Notes under the pieces: generated by a model
Told to the model about the DNA's origin: nothing
The model's input: the letters and a program-made list of their open reading frames with translations, nothing else
The model's database searches: none
In this document: positions 9,606-18,590 of the stretch, piece after piece
Position numbering within the stretch: position 1 is the stretch's first letter
Layout of the letters: each line of letters begins with the position of its first letter
NCBI RefSeq assembly: GCF_023156195.1
Contig: NZ_JAKUKA010000001.1
Span: forward strand, 1,674,001 to 1,738,000
Direction of reading: 5' to 3'
DNA length: 64,000 nt
Source: Chitinophaga sedimenti
Lineage (GTDB): Bacteria > Bacteroidota > Bacteroidia > Chitinophagales > Chitinophagaceae
Position numbers and translations under genes: made by a program

Positions 9606-10974
9606 AGATAAAGTTTAAAATAGCGCTTTACTATACGGTTTCCGCGACCGTATTGCTCATTACATTCGCGACCCTCGCCTATTACTTTTCTGTAAAAGAA
9701 CGCCGCCAGGAGTTCCAGGACCGGTTGGAATACCGTGCGCGGTCTATAGCCAGCGTGCTGGACGAAGGAGCCCGGCTGGAAACCAACCTGCTCAAACGAT
9801 TAGAGAAAAACTCCTTCCAGGACCTTCACCAGGAAAGCATTCTGGTATACAACCACAACGACGATATCGTATACTCCAGCGAATCCGACACGGCGATTAA
9901 AATCCAGATCGGCTTACTGAGTTACATCCGCCGCACCGGTATTTATCACTTTGAAAAAATGATACAGAAACGGTAGGTATCTACCACAACAAAGGGAAAG
10001 AGCCCATCGTGGTCATTGTTTCCGCGCTGGATAAATATGGGCATAGTTACCTGGGTAGTCTCCGCCAGATATTATTGGTCGAGCTCGGAGTAGCCCTGGT
10101 ATTGCTGGTGGGTATCGGTTACTTCTTCGCGCGTAACATGATGCAGCCGGTAAACAGGCTGGTGAAAGAAGTGAATACCATCAACGCGAACAACCTGCAG
10201 GATAATCGTGTAACCGTTACCGGTAAAGATGAAATAGCCTCCCTGGGTGCGAACTTCAACACTATGCTGCAGCGTCTCAGCAACTCGTTTGACCTGCAGA
10301 AAAGCTTTGTCAGCAACGCCTCACACGAGCTACGTACGCCGCTGGCTTCCATCATCAGCCAGTTACAAGTATCCTTATCGCGCGTGCGCAGCACCGATGA
10401 CTATGTTCAAACCCTCAATTCTGTATTAGAAGATGCAGAAAACCTCTCCGACCTTACTAACGGCTTGTTGCAACTGGCGCAATCGGACATGAACCAGCAG
10501 GCATCACTGTTCCGGGAAGTGCGCATCGACGAGCTGCTGCTGGAACTACCTAACCTGATCAACCTTAAACAAAAAGGCGCCGGACGGGTAGATATCCAGT
10601 TCCCGGAAATACCCGACAACGAGGATATGGTGACCTGCAGCGGGAATGAAAGTCTGCTGAAAGTACTGTTTCTCAACCTCGTAGATAACGCCTGCAAATT
10701 CGCCACAGACAATACGGCCCGGGTAACGATCCACACCGAGCGGCAGCAGATCGTGATCAGGGTGAGCGATAACGGCATCGGTATCCCATCTGCCGAAATA
10801 GGAAAGATATTTGAACCCTTTTACCGGGCGCAGAACGCCGCTGCAGTGCGCGGACATGGCCTGGGCCTCTCTATCTGCAAAAGAATAATAGCCATCCACC
10901 ACGGCCAGATCTTCGTGGAATCGACCACGGGACACGGCACTGTGTTTGAAGTACGCCTTCCCTCCCTGGCTTAA
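9602..10974 (+). CDS. Sensor histidine kinase (frameshifted in this sequence)
   Basis: The membrane partner of the preceding regulator. A first transmembrane segment (residues about 7-28) is followed by a short periplasmic domain, a second segment (LLVELGVALVLLVGIGYFFA), a HAMP linker, a HisKA box with the phospho-accepting His in SNASHELRTPLA, and an ATPase domain with the N box (LVDNACKF), G1 (DNGIGI) and G2 (GHGLGLSI). One A is missing from the run before 9967 (GAAAAAATGAT). Corrected length is 457 residues. The periplasmic domain is about 130 residues and could sense a ligand or metal. Confidence 0.92.
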
Positions 10975-11076
10975 AAGCGTCCGCTCCCATTTTAATTTCT
11001 TTTTAATGCGGCTTAAAGGCTCCTTTAATCTGCATGTCGCAACTTTGTATCAGCAACGAAGCAAAGCACTCGGGAC

Positions 11077-11463
11077 ATGAATAAAACGTTTACATACGCA
11101 CTGGCCGGATTGATGGGATTGACCCTGTGGAGCGGTTGTAAACAACGGGTAACGGACGAAACAGTAAAAACAACATTTGTGCTGAGCGATACGATGCTAA
11201 GAACGGTGACGATTGACACGGCGAAGATGGCGTTGGCTCCGGACCTGGCGGGTGCACTTCCCGCCATCCCGGCCTGCGCGGTGATTACAGACGGCGACCG
11301 CAGTTTTGTAATGGTGTTCCGCGATAAGTTTAACGTAGCACGGCGCGAGGTAAAAGTGGCCACAACGCAGGACGGAACGGCTTACATCCACGCAGGACTG
11401 CAGGCAGGCGAAAAAGTAGTGTCGCGTAACCAGGCGCAGATCTATGAAGCTTTGCGGCCGTAA
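11077..11463 (+). CDS. Miniature CusB-like lipoprotein (internally deleted adaptor)
   Basis: A 128-residue lipoprotein (signal peptide ending LTLWSGC, lipid at C21). Residues 22-50 (TTFVLSDTMLRTVTIDTAKM) look like the N-terminal strand of Bacteroidota CusB-type adaptors. Residues 64-128 (PACAVITDGDRSFVMVF, then IHAGLQAGEKVVSRN) look like their last beta-barrel and membrane-proximal part. The hairpin and lipoyl domains expected between them (about 250 residues) are absent without any frameshift. No CusA pump follows. It may be a deletion remnant or a small conserved protein in its own right. It lies 102 bp after the histidine kinase. Confidence 0.65.
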   Translation: MNKTFTYALAGLMGLTLWSGCKQRVTDETVKTTFVLSDTMLRTVTIDTAKMALAPDLAGALPAIPACAVITDGDRSFVMVFRDKFNVARREVKVATTQDGTAYIHAGLQAGEKVVSRNQAQIYEALRP

Positions 11464-11513
11464 AACAACCAACCTTTATTTTCTATTTTCTAATAACAAT
11501 AAAATTTTGAGTC

Positions 11514-11705
11514 ATGAAAAACAGGATGATGTATGCCCTGGGCGTACTCGCAATTGCTGCGCTGAGTGTAGGAACTGTAAACGCTCAAACAGCTAAACCG
11601 GCTAAAAAAGCGCCGACAGAAAACACACAGAAAAAAGAAGCAAAAACAGTAAAACACCATCATAAAAAAGCGATGGCTGAAAAGAAAGGGCCCGCTAAGA
11701 AATAG
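11514..11705 (+). CDS. Small exported Lys/His-rich protein
   Basis: 63 residues. A clear signal peptide (MMYALGVLAIAALSVGTVNA, cleavage after NAQ or NA) precedes a mature part of about 40 residues made of Lys, Ala, His and Glu (AKKEAKTVKHHHKKAMAEKK-like composition). The HHH cluster and the neighbouring Cus-type genes suggest metal binding or acid/stress protection, but this is inferred from composition and position. It is followed by a strong terminator, so it is the last gene of the run starting at 6937 or a separate small unit. Confidence 0.7.
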   Translation: MKNRMMYALGVLAIAALSVGTVNAQTAKPAKKAPTENTQKKEAKTVKHHHKKAMAEKKGPAKK

Positions 11706-11801
11706 CAAAAGTTTTAGTTCGCATATAGGTTGATAGAATGACATGCAGACCGGTATAATGCGAACAGTGTAACTGCATTTACCGGTTTCATGCGCAATCA
11801 C

Positions 11802-11846
11802 TCCGCCCCGCTAGTACAAGAATGAACGCGGGGCGGATTCTTTTTT
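11802..11846 (+). terminator. Rho-independent terminator
   Basis: A perfect 10-bp GC-rich stem (TCCGCCCCGC at 11802-11811, GCGGGGCGGA at 11828-11837) is followed by TTCTTTTTT. It ends the + strand run. Confidence 0.85.
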
Positions 11847-12960
11847 ACTTACGCTGTTCGAGCAGCTTTACTTTCTCCTCCAAAGCAACTCTTGCTTTGT
11901 GCTCCTCGATTAGATACAGTGTCAGCTCTTCTACCTTTTCAAGTAGTTTCTTATTCATCTCTCCCACGTCGTGCCCCTGGGCCGTTATTTCCGCGGCAGT
12001 CGGGATGCCCGGTAAATGTTTTTCCTTGGTAAGAAACTGCGACAACTCCGGCAAAGATGGGCGTACATGTGCGGGCTCGAATACATAATCAGGCCAGCCG
12101 GTGGATGTTACTCTTACCTTTTGTGCGGTGATGGTACCGGCTACGGCCAGTTTAGATTGTGGAGATCCGGTGCCTATGCCCACATTACTTGTCCCTTGCA
12201 TAGACATTATAACATTGCCGGGTGAAGTGGTATTGAGATATAACGTAGTATTTGAGCCGCTTGAGCTTGATTCGATATCCAGGTAACCTTCGTTGCTGCC
12301 ACGGATCCTGCCGCCATTGGCGCCACCGAAGACCGTCCAGTGGTTGTAGGCGTTGCCTAATATCGCGGATACGTTTTGATTACCCACTGTTGTTGTCGAC
12401 ACCACATGCAGGGGTGCTGAAGGCGAGCCCACACCAATGCCTACCATGCCGGCAAAGGTATTTTGATAGTTCACTTGTTTGGTGGGCGCAGCAAAGGTAG
12501 CAGGCAATTCATCCACCGCAGTCCAGTTGTCGAATGCCGTCGAAGCCAGATTAAAACCTGCTTCATATGCTTTTACATGGAAACGTTGAAAATATACTTT
12601 CGAATCAATATAAATCACAACTTTCCCATTTTCCGATGCCAGGTACAACGGGGGTGTAAAGCCCCCGGCACTGGACACCCTGCTATTGATGAAGCCATTA
12701 TCATAAACATAGTAGGTAAGCATCAGGTTGATGGTTACGCCTTCTGTCTGACCCGCTCCGAGGGCGTTATAGGCATAGCCTTCGATAATTATCGTGGGCA
12801 TATGCGAACTATTCTCAAAAGGGAAGTTCGTTTTAATTTTTACGCCATGTGTGGGTGCGAAGTTGGCATAATAGTCCAGAACATCCCTATAACTCTGGGC
12901 AGATGCGGACGACAAACAAAAGGCACTAACGCCCACCAGGAATAGCAATTTCTTTAGCAT
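11845..12960 (-). CDS. Exported tail-fibre-like protein
   Basis: 371 residues with a signal peptide (LLFLVGVSAFCLSSASA). The middle contains short repeats typical of trimeric fibres (GIGVGSPSAPLHVV and GIGTGSPQSKLAVAG). The C-terminal part (HVRPSLPELSQFLTKEKHLP, then a predicted coiled coil LLEKVEELTLYLIEEHKARV) is a form I know from many Bacteroidota proteins annotated as tail-fibre domain proteins. I cannot see the Ser-Lys dyad of a peptidase S74 chaperone clearly enough to claim cleavage. No phage genes lie nearby, so it is probably a cell-surface fibre or adhesin. Confidence 0.7.
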   Translation of the reverse strand: MLKKLLFLVGVSAFCLSSASAQSYRDVLDYYANFAPTHGVKIKTNFPFENSSHMPTIIIEGYAYNALGAGQTEGVTINLMLTYYVYDNGFINSRVSSAGGFTPPLYLASENGKVVIYIDSKVYFQRFHVKAYEAGFNLASTAFDNWTAVDELPATFAAPTKQVNYQNTFAGMVGIGVGSPSAPLHVVSTTTVGNQNVSAILGNAYNHWTVFGGANGGRIRGSNEGYLDIESSSSGSNTTLYLNTTSPGNVIMSMQGTSNVGIGTGSPQSKLAVAGTITAQKVRVTSTGWPDYVFEPAHVRPSLPELSQFLTKEKHLPGIPTAAEITAQGHDVGEMNKKLLEKVEELTLYLIEEHKARVALEEKVKLLEQRK

Positions 12961-13044
12961 AGAGGGATAATTTAAGAATCGGGTTAAACATTAATACGCT
13001 GTGCCAAAGAAAAGGAAGAAAACCGATAAGCGGAAATCTTTTTT

Positions 13045-13443
13045 CTATTCCAACTCGCCCAGAAACACCTTCACCACCTTCCGGTCATCATCCACCCACA
13101 ATTGCAAGCCTGCAGGTTCAAAGCAGTACACCTCCTGCTCCGACCCGTCTGCAAATACAACATGTTCGAGTTCGTAATCAAAGCCTTTCATCAGCACCAA
13201 AGCTGTACTGATTTCCAGTCCAATGAGGCACATGCCGTGTAGTGAGCAATTATGCCGGCAGGCAATGCCTTTAATGATGCCGTCTTTTGTGTACAAAGAA
13301 GTAAATTCCTGGTCTATCGTGTAAATACCGTTATCGTCCGCGCACGGCGTGTACGTAATAACGCCGTACTTCTCCAGGTGCGGATAAAAGGAAGTGTTCA
13401 GGGAAAACGGGCCAATGCTGCCCGGCAGATTTAACTGATGCAT
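13045..13443 (-). CDS. Hypothetical protein (132 aa)
   Basis: A soluble, acidic, beta-rich protein of 132 residues starting at the ATG at 13443. I do not recognise a family. It contains a Cys/His segment (IACRHNCSLHGMCLIG) and an aromatic-rich C-terminus (EVYCFEPAGLQLWVDDD). It begins 5 bp after the stop of the small lipoprotein gene upstream, so the two are almost certainly co-transcribed. Start and stop are clean with no frameshift. Confidence 0.65.
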   Translation of the reverse strand: MHQLNLPGSIGPFSLNTSFYPHLEKYGVITYTPCADDNGIYTIDQEFTSLYTKDGIIKGIACRHNCSLHGMCLIGLEISTALVLMKGFDYELEHVVFADGSEQEVYCFEPAGLQLWVDDDRKVVKVFLGELE

Positions 13444-13448
13444 GGGGT

Positions 13449-13634
13449 TTATTTTTTAGTTTGAACAATGAGCGGACCTATATTCGTGGTGGCAGCGCGG
13501 CCGGACTGGTACGCCAGTTTTAGTTGGATGTTGCCGCCCGGGAATAAAACGTACCGGCTGGCTGCAGGCGGGTTGTTCCGGCAGGCGCAAAGCAATAGCA
13601 GCAGCGCTGCCGGAAAGATCTTTCGGGGTGTCAT
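13449..13634 (-). CDS. Small lipoprotein (61 aa)
   Basis: The reading frame extends further upstream, but the ATG at 13634 gives a good lipoprotein signal (MTPRKIFPAALLLLLCAC). The mature part is about 43 residues and ends LIVQTKK. No family is recognised. It lies 5 bp before the 132-residue protein, which may be its partner. Confidence 0.55.
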   Translation of the reverse strand: MTPRKIFPAALLLLLCACRNNPPAASRYVLFPGGNIQLKLAYQSGRAATTNIGPLIVQTKK

Positions 13635-13711
13635 AACGTTTTTTGATGCAAATAAATTTATCTGCACAAAGCGGGAAAGTGGAAATGGAGTGAATTGAGG
13701 AAACGGGTGGA

Positions 13712-13942
13712 TCAGGCGGTGTAATAGCGTTTGAAGATGATCTTGAATACGATGTTCAGCATTACGGAAAAGCACGCCAGGGTGACAACGCGAAAGTAAC
13801 CCGGCCAGGCGGGTTCGGCAAAATAGTTATCTGCCCTGGAAAGCAATACCACTACGGGCACCGTTAGCCTGATAATCTTGTATTGACTAAGTTTAGGATG
13901 CGCGGAACGGATTCCAACCCTACCCCATTTTTTAAAAGACAA
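13712..13942 (-). CDS. Possible small membrane protein (76 aa)
   Basis: 76 residues with two hydrophobic segments (IIRLTVPVVVLL and FRVVTLACFSVMLNIVFKII) and a basic C-terminus. The only start giving this length is a TTG at 13942. It may be a true small membrane protein or the remnant of a longer one. Support is weak. Confidence 0.4.
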   Translation of the reverse strand: MSFKKWGRVGIRSAHPKLSQYKIIRLTVPVVVLLSRADNYFAEPAWPGYFRVVTLACFSVMLNIVFKIIFKRYYTA

Positions 13943-13967
13943 ATACCCGCGTCGATAAAAAGCAAGA

Positions 13968-13987
13968 GGAGCATTGAAAAATGCTCC
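13968..13987 (-). terminator. Terminator of the RND efflux operon
   Basis: A perfect 8-bp stem (GGAGCATT at 13968-13975, AATGCTCC at 13980-13987) with a 4-nt loop lies 38 bp past the stop codon of the outer-membrane factor gene. On the minus strand it is followed by TCTTGCTTTTT. Confidence 0.6.
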
Positions 13988-14024
13988 CCGTTTTGTATAT
14001 AGGTAAACAACTACGAACTAATTG

Positions 14025-15438
14025 TCAGCTGCCGCCCAGCGCGCGGTACAACGACACCAGTCCGCGGTATACGCCACGGCGGGTGTTTACCAGCGCCAGT
14101 TCGGCCTCCAGTACGCTTTTCTGCGCGGTAATTACTTCCAGGTATGAAGCATACCCCGTGCTATACAGGATGTTGGCCGTAGACACTGCCTGTTTCAGCA
14201 TGTCTACTTCCCTCCTTTTTAATTGATATGTTTTTTGTTGATTATCCACTGCATTCATAGCTGTGGCTACCTCCTGGTAACTGTTCACTACCGTTTGCTG
14301 GTAATGGTAGAACGCCGTATACGCGCCGGCCTTGCTGATATTATAACCCGCTTTCAGTTGCCGCTGGTTAAATACCGGCGCGGTTAAACCGCCAACGATG
14401 CCCCAGGCCAGCGATGCCGGTGATTGGAACAACAAAGGCGCTTTAAACGAGTTGAAACCGACGAACGGCGAAATCGTCAGCGATGGAAAAAAGCTTTCCG
14501 CGCGGCCGCCACATCCAGTTTAGCGGCGCTCATTTCGCGCTCGGCCATCTGGACGTCCGGCCGGGCAAGGAGTTGCTGGGCAGAAATGCCTTGCATCACC
14601 GGCAGCGCCAGCGAATCTTTTCGGAAGCCGTTACGCGCCAGCTGCTGCGGCAGGCGCCCCAGTATAGCATTCAACTGAAATTCAATAGATGCTATATCCT
14701 GCTTTATGGCGAATTCCAGTGCCTGCGTGCTTAACAACTGTGCAGAGAATTGCTGCACGGCAAGTTCCGTTGCCCTGCCACCGGCTTTCTGAATGTTAAC
14801 GGTAGCCACCGCAGACTCCTGCAACCGGACGTTACTGCGGATGATTTCCAGCTCGTAATCCAATGCGGTTAATTCATAGTACATGCCCGTTACCGCAGCT
14901 ACCAGTTGCGTTTTCAGCAAACGGCGACCTTCTTCCGCGGCAAGCAGCCGCTGATACGCGGCTTTCTTGCGGGTTTTCAACTTACCCCATATGTCGGCTT
15001 CCCACGAACTCCGTAGCCCGGCGAAGTAATCGGGCGTCGGACCTGGAATCCGCTGGTCTTTGTTGATATTGGGCGACAAGTTCGTATCGAAATTGCCTAC
15101 GCCATTAAGGGTGTATTCGCCATACTTCTCCACGCCGCCGCGCAGTTGCAAGTCCAGCGAAGGAAGGTTGGCATTGCGGGCCAGCATGAGCTGTGCCCTG
15201 GCAGCCTCGATCCGCTGGTTTGCCGCCAGCAGGTCGAAGTTATGGGCCATCACGGTATCGATCAGCGCCTGCAGGTGTTGATCATTGAACACGGTGCGCA
15301 GGTTATCGGGCCGGATGGTGTCTGATTTGCCATATACAGCTGGTGTGTGCACGGCCGCTGGCATGGTCAGGTGTTTTCTGTGCCGCAGGCGGCTATAAGT
15401 AAGGCGGCTGGTATCAGCCCATATTTATATAGTTTCAT
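14025..15438 (-). CDS. TolC/NodT-type outer-membrane efflux lipoprotein (two frameshifts)
   Basis: The outer-membrane channel of the tripartite pump. The ATG at 15438 gives a lipoprotein signal (YGLIPAALLIAACG), followed by two outer-membrane efflux repeats with long amphipathic helices (LDLQLRGGVEKYGEYTLNG strand region; QQTVVNSYQEVATAMNAVD near the end). A base is missing near 15370 and another in the T-run near 14487. Correction gives 471 residues, normal for the family. The start lies inside the last codons of the RND gene (14 bp overlap), so the genes are translationally coupled. Confidence 0.9.
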
Positions 15439-18400
15439 GTGTTTCGGTTTTGGTGGGAACAGATTTCATTTTCGTCATGGAAGCAAACAGCACATACAGT
15501 CCCGGGATCACTACCACGCCGAAAAGCGTACCTATCAGCATGCCGCCCGCAGCCGCCGTACCGATGGAACGGTTACCCATGGCGCCGGCGCCCGAAGCGA
15601 TACACAGCGGAATCAAGCCCGCCACAAATGCGAACGACGTCATCAGGATCGGCCGTAAACGCGATGTAGCGCCTTCCTTCGCAGCCTGCAATACCGTTAA
15701 GCCCTGCTTGTTACGCAGTATCGCAAACTCAACGATGAGAATTGCATTTTTACCAAGCAGCCCCACCAGCATTACCAGCGATACCTGCGCGTAAATATTA
15801 TTTTCCAGTCCGAGCAGTTTGAGGGAGAGGAAAGCACCGAATATACCAGCCGGCAACGACAACAGCACCGGCAGCGGCAGTAACAGGCTTTCATACTGCG
15901 CCGCAAGCAACAGGTACACGAACACGAGTACAATGATGAAAATATATATTGCCTGGTTGCCCGATAAAATCTGCTCGCGCGTCATGCCGCTCCACTCGTA
16001 ACTGTAGCCCTGTGGCAGTGTTTGCGCGGCAGTTTCTTCCACCGCTTTAATGGCCTGGCTGCTGCTGTAACCCATGGCGGCGTCACCGTTGATCATGGCC
16101 GCCGTGTACATGTTGTAGCGTGTGAGTTGCTCGGGTCCAAACACCCGCTCCAATTTAATGAAGTCGTTGTACGGCACCATTTCACCATGATCGTTCTTTA
16201 CGTGCAGCTGCAGCAGGTCTTCCGGCTTCTTACGGAAATGCGGATGCGCCTGTACCATCACTTTGTACATCTGCCCGAAACGAATAAAGTTAGAGGCATA
16301 AAAACTGCCCATCAATGTTTGCAGGTTGCTCATCGCATTATCGATGCTCACCCCTTTTTTGGCCGCCATGGCCTGGTCCACATGCACCATGTACTGCGGG
16401 AAGCTGGCATCGAAGCTGGTGAAGGCGCTGCCGATTTCAGGACGCTTCTTTAATGCTTCAATAAAGCGTTCTGTTTCATCGGCGGTACGTTTGGCATCAC
16501 CCTCACCGGATTTGTCCAGCAAACGCAGTTCAAAGCCGCTGGAGTTACCGAAGCCCGGCACCGTTGGCGGCGGGAAGTACTCGATACTGGCGTCTGCGAT
16601 GTGTTTGGTCTTTTCCTGCAATTGTGCAATGATATCGTTAACGGATGCTTTGCGATCGTCCCACGGCTTTAAGTTCACCATGCCCATGCCGTACGAGGCG
16701 CCCGCTACTTCGTTCAACAGGCTGTAACCTGCGAGTGTAGACACGGATTCCACTTCGGTAAGACTGTCTGCCACTTGTTGTATTTCCTTTAACACCTCTT
16801 CTGTGCGTTCTACGGTGGCGCCGGGCGGTGTGGTTACGTTCACGTAAATCATTCCTTGGTCCTCCGTGGGAATGAAGCCCGATGGCAAAATAGCGCTTAC
16901 GCCCCAGGTGGCGGCGAAAAAGAAGATGAGTAAAGCCACTGTCAGCAAACGTCTGCCAGCCATCCAGCCAATCATCTTACCATATTTGCTTTCTGTTTTA
17001 TTATACACCCGGTTAAAGCCATTAAAGAAACTTTGCAGGCCGCCTTTTTTCTTTTCAGGTTGATGTTTCAACATGATGGCGCACAGCGCAGGCGTCAGTG
17101 TTACGGCATTGATGCCCGAAATCACGATAGAGATGGCCAGTGTTAACGAGAACTGCCGGTAAAAGACGCCGACCGGTCCCGATAGAAACGCCACCGGTAT
17201 AAATACGGCCGACATTACCAGCGTAATGGCTACCAATGCGCCGCTGATCTCCTTCATGGCCGCCAGCGTAGCCTCCATCGGCGGTAAATGTTCTTCGTGC
17301 ATTTTTACATGCACGGCTTCGACGACGACAATCGCATTATCCACCACGATCCCGATGGCCAGTACTAATGCAAACAAAGTGAGCAGGTTAATGGAGAAGC
17401 CCATCATCTGCATAAAACACAGCGTACCGATCAGTGCCACCGGCACGGCCAGGGCGGGGATCAACGTGGAGCGGAAGTCCTGCAGGAATATAAATACCAC
17501 GAGGAACACCAGCAGGAAAGCCTCGAACAGCGTTTTGATCACCTCGTGAATAGATGCATCCAGGAAGCGCGATACGTCGTAGTTAAAGTTGTACGTCATG
17601 CCCGGCGGGAAGCTGGTGGCTTTCATCTCCGCCATCTTTTCTTTTACGGCATTAATTACGTCCTGCGCATTGGAACCCGGTCTTTGCTTCAGCATGATAG
17701 ATGCCGATGGCTTCCCGTCTGTTTTAGACACCATGCTATAGGTGAGCGAGCCGAATTCCACTTCCGCCAGGTCCTTCAGCAACAGAATGGATCCATCGCT
17801 GTTTGCACGCACCACGATATTTTCATACTGCTTCGGTTCAAAGAACTTACCGGTGTAACGCAACACGTACTGTTGCATATTCGGCTCCTTGTCGGAGCTC
17901 TCACCGGTCTTACCCGGCGCAGCTTCAATATTCTGCCTGCGGATGGCCTGTGTAATTTCATCGGCAGAAACATTGTAAGCGACCATGCGATCAGGTTTCA
18001 GCCAGATGCGCATTGCGTACTCCTTGGCACCCATGATCTCCGCACGACCAACACCGTTAATACGTTTGAGCTCCTGCAGCACATTTATGTCTGCGAAGTT
18101 GTAAATAAACTGCTCGTCCAGCGACGTATCATCGCTCATGACGTTTAGGTATAACAACATGCTGTTCACCTCTTTCTCGGTGGTTACCCCACTTTTAATT
18201 ACTTCTTCCGGCAGCTCGTCAATGATCGTGGCTACGCGGTTCTGCACGTTTACCGCGGCCTGGTCGGGATCGGTGCCTACCTCAAAAAACACACTGATCA
18301 CGGTAATACCGTCATTGCTGGAAACCGACGACATGTACGTCATGCCGGGCACACCATTGATGGCACGTTCCAGTGGCGTGGCTACGGCCTTTACACACAC

Positions 18401-18565
18401 TTCGGCGTTGGCGCCGGTATATTTAGCGGTAACGGTAACAGAGGGCGGCACAATGTCCGGGAACTGGGTTACAGGCAACCGGAACAGCGCCAGCAGGCCC
18501 AAAAGGGTAATAATAAGGGAGATGACCAGTGATAACACCGGTCTTCTGATAAAAGTATCAAACAT
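15425..18565 (-). CDS. HAE1-family RND efflux permease
   Basis: The inner-membrane proton-driven pump subunit of an AcrB-type drug or lipid efflux system, 1046 residues, with no frameshift. The family pattern is clear: N-terminal transmembrane helix (LSLVISLIITLLGLLALF), TPLERAINGVPGM, a first block of helices, porter domains, and LVGLLGKNAILIVEF in the second helical block, which contains the AcrB Lys940 equivalent. At the AcrB Asp407-Asp408 position the sequence is GIVVDNAIVVVE: D409 is present but the second Asp is N410 (codon AAT). I recall this variant in other Bacteroidota HAE1 proteins but cannot check it. The substrate is unknown. Confidence 0.95.
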   Translation of the reverse strand: MFDTFIRRPVLSLVISLIITLLGLLALFRLPVTQFPDIVPPSVTVTAKYTGANAEVCVKAVATPLERAINGVPGMTYMSSVSSNDGITVISVFFEVGTDPDQAAVNVQNRVATIIDELPEEVIKSGVTTEKEVNSMLLYLNVMSDDTSLDEQFIYNFADINVLQELKRINGVGRAEIMGAKEYAMRIWLKPDRMVAYNVSADEITQAIRRQNIEAAPGKTGESSDKEPNMQQYVLRYTGKFFEPKQYENIVVRANSDGSILLLKDLAEVEFGSLTYSMVSKTDGKPSASIMLKQRPGSNAQDVINAVKEKMAEMKATSFPPGMTYNFNYDVSRFLDASIHEVIKTLFEAFLLVFLVVFIFLQDFRSTLIPALAVPVALIGTLCFMQMMGFSINLLTLFALVLAIGIVVDNAIVVVEAVHVKMHEEHLPPMEATLAAMKEISGALVAITLVMSAVFIPVAFLSGPVGVFYRQFSLTLAISIVISGINAVTLTPALCAIMLKHQPEKKKGGLQSFFNGFNRVYNKTESKYGKMIGWMAGRRLLTVALLIFFFAATWGVSAILPSGFIPTEDQGMIYVNVTTPPGATVERTEEVLKEIQQVADSLTEVESVSTLAGYSLLNEVAGASYGMGMVNLKPWDDRKASVNDIIAQLQEKTKHIADASIEYFPPPTVPGFGNSSGFELRLLDKSGEGDAKRTADETERFIEALKKRPEIGSAFTSFDASFPQYMVHVDQAMAAKKGVSIDNAMSNLQTLMGSFYASNFIRFGQMYKVMVQAHPHFRKKPEDLLQLHVKNDHGEMVPYNDFIKLERVFGPEQLTRYNMYTAAMINGDAAMGYSSSQAIKAVEETAAQTLPQGYSYEWSGMTREQILSGNQAIYIFIIVLVFVYLLLAAQYESLLLPLPVLLSLPAGIFGAFLSLKLLGLENNIYAQVSLVMLVGLLGKNAILIVEFAILRNKQGLTVLQAAKEGATSRLRPILMTSFAFVAGLIPLCIASGAGAMGNRSIGTAAAGGMLIGTLFGVVVIPGLYVLFASMTKMKSVPTKTETHETI

Positions 18566-18590
18566 GTATTTGTGTTTAAGATGAAGGAAA

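Noticed and set aside
11845..12960. Prophage
   Set aside because: No integrase, terminase, capsid or lysis genes nearby; the gene has its own Sec signal.
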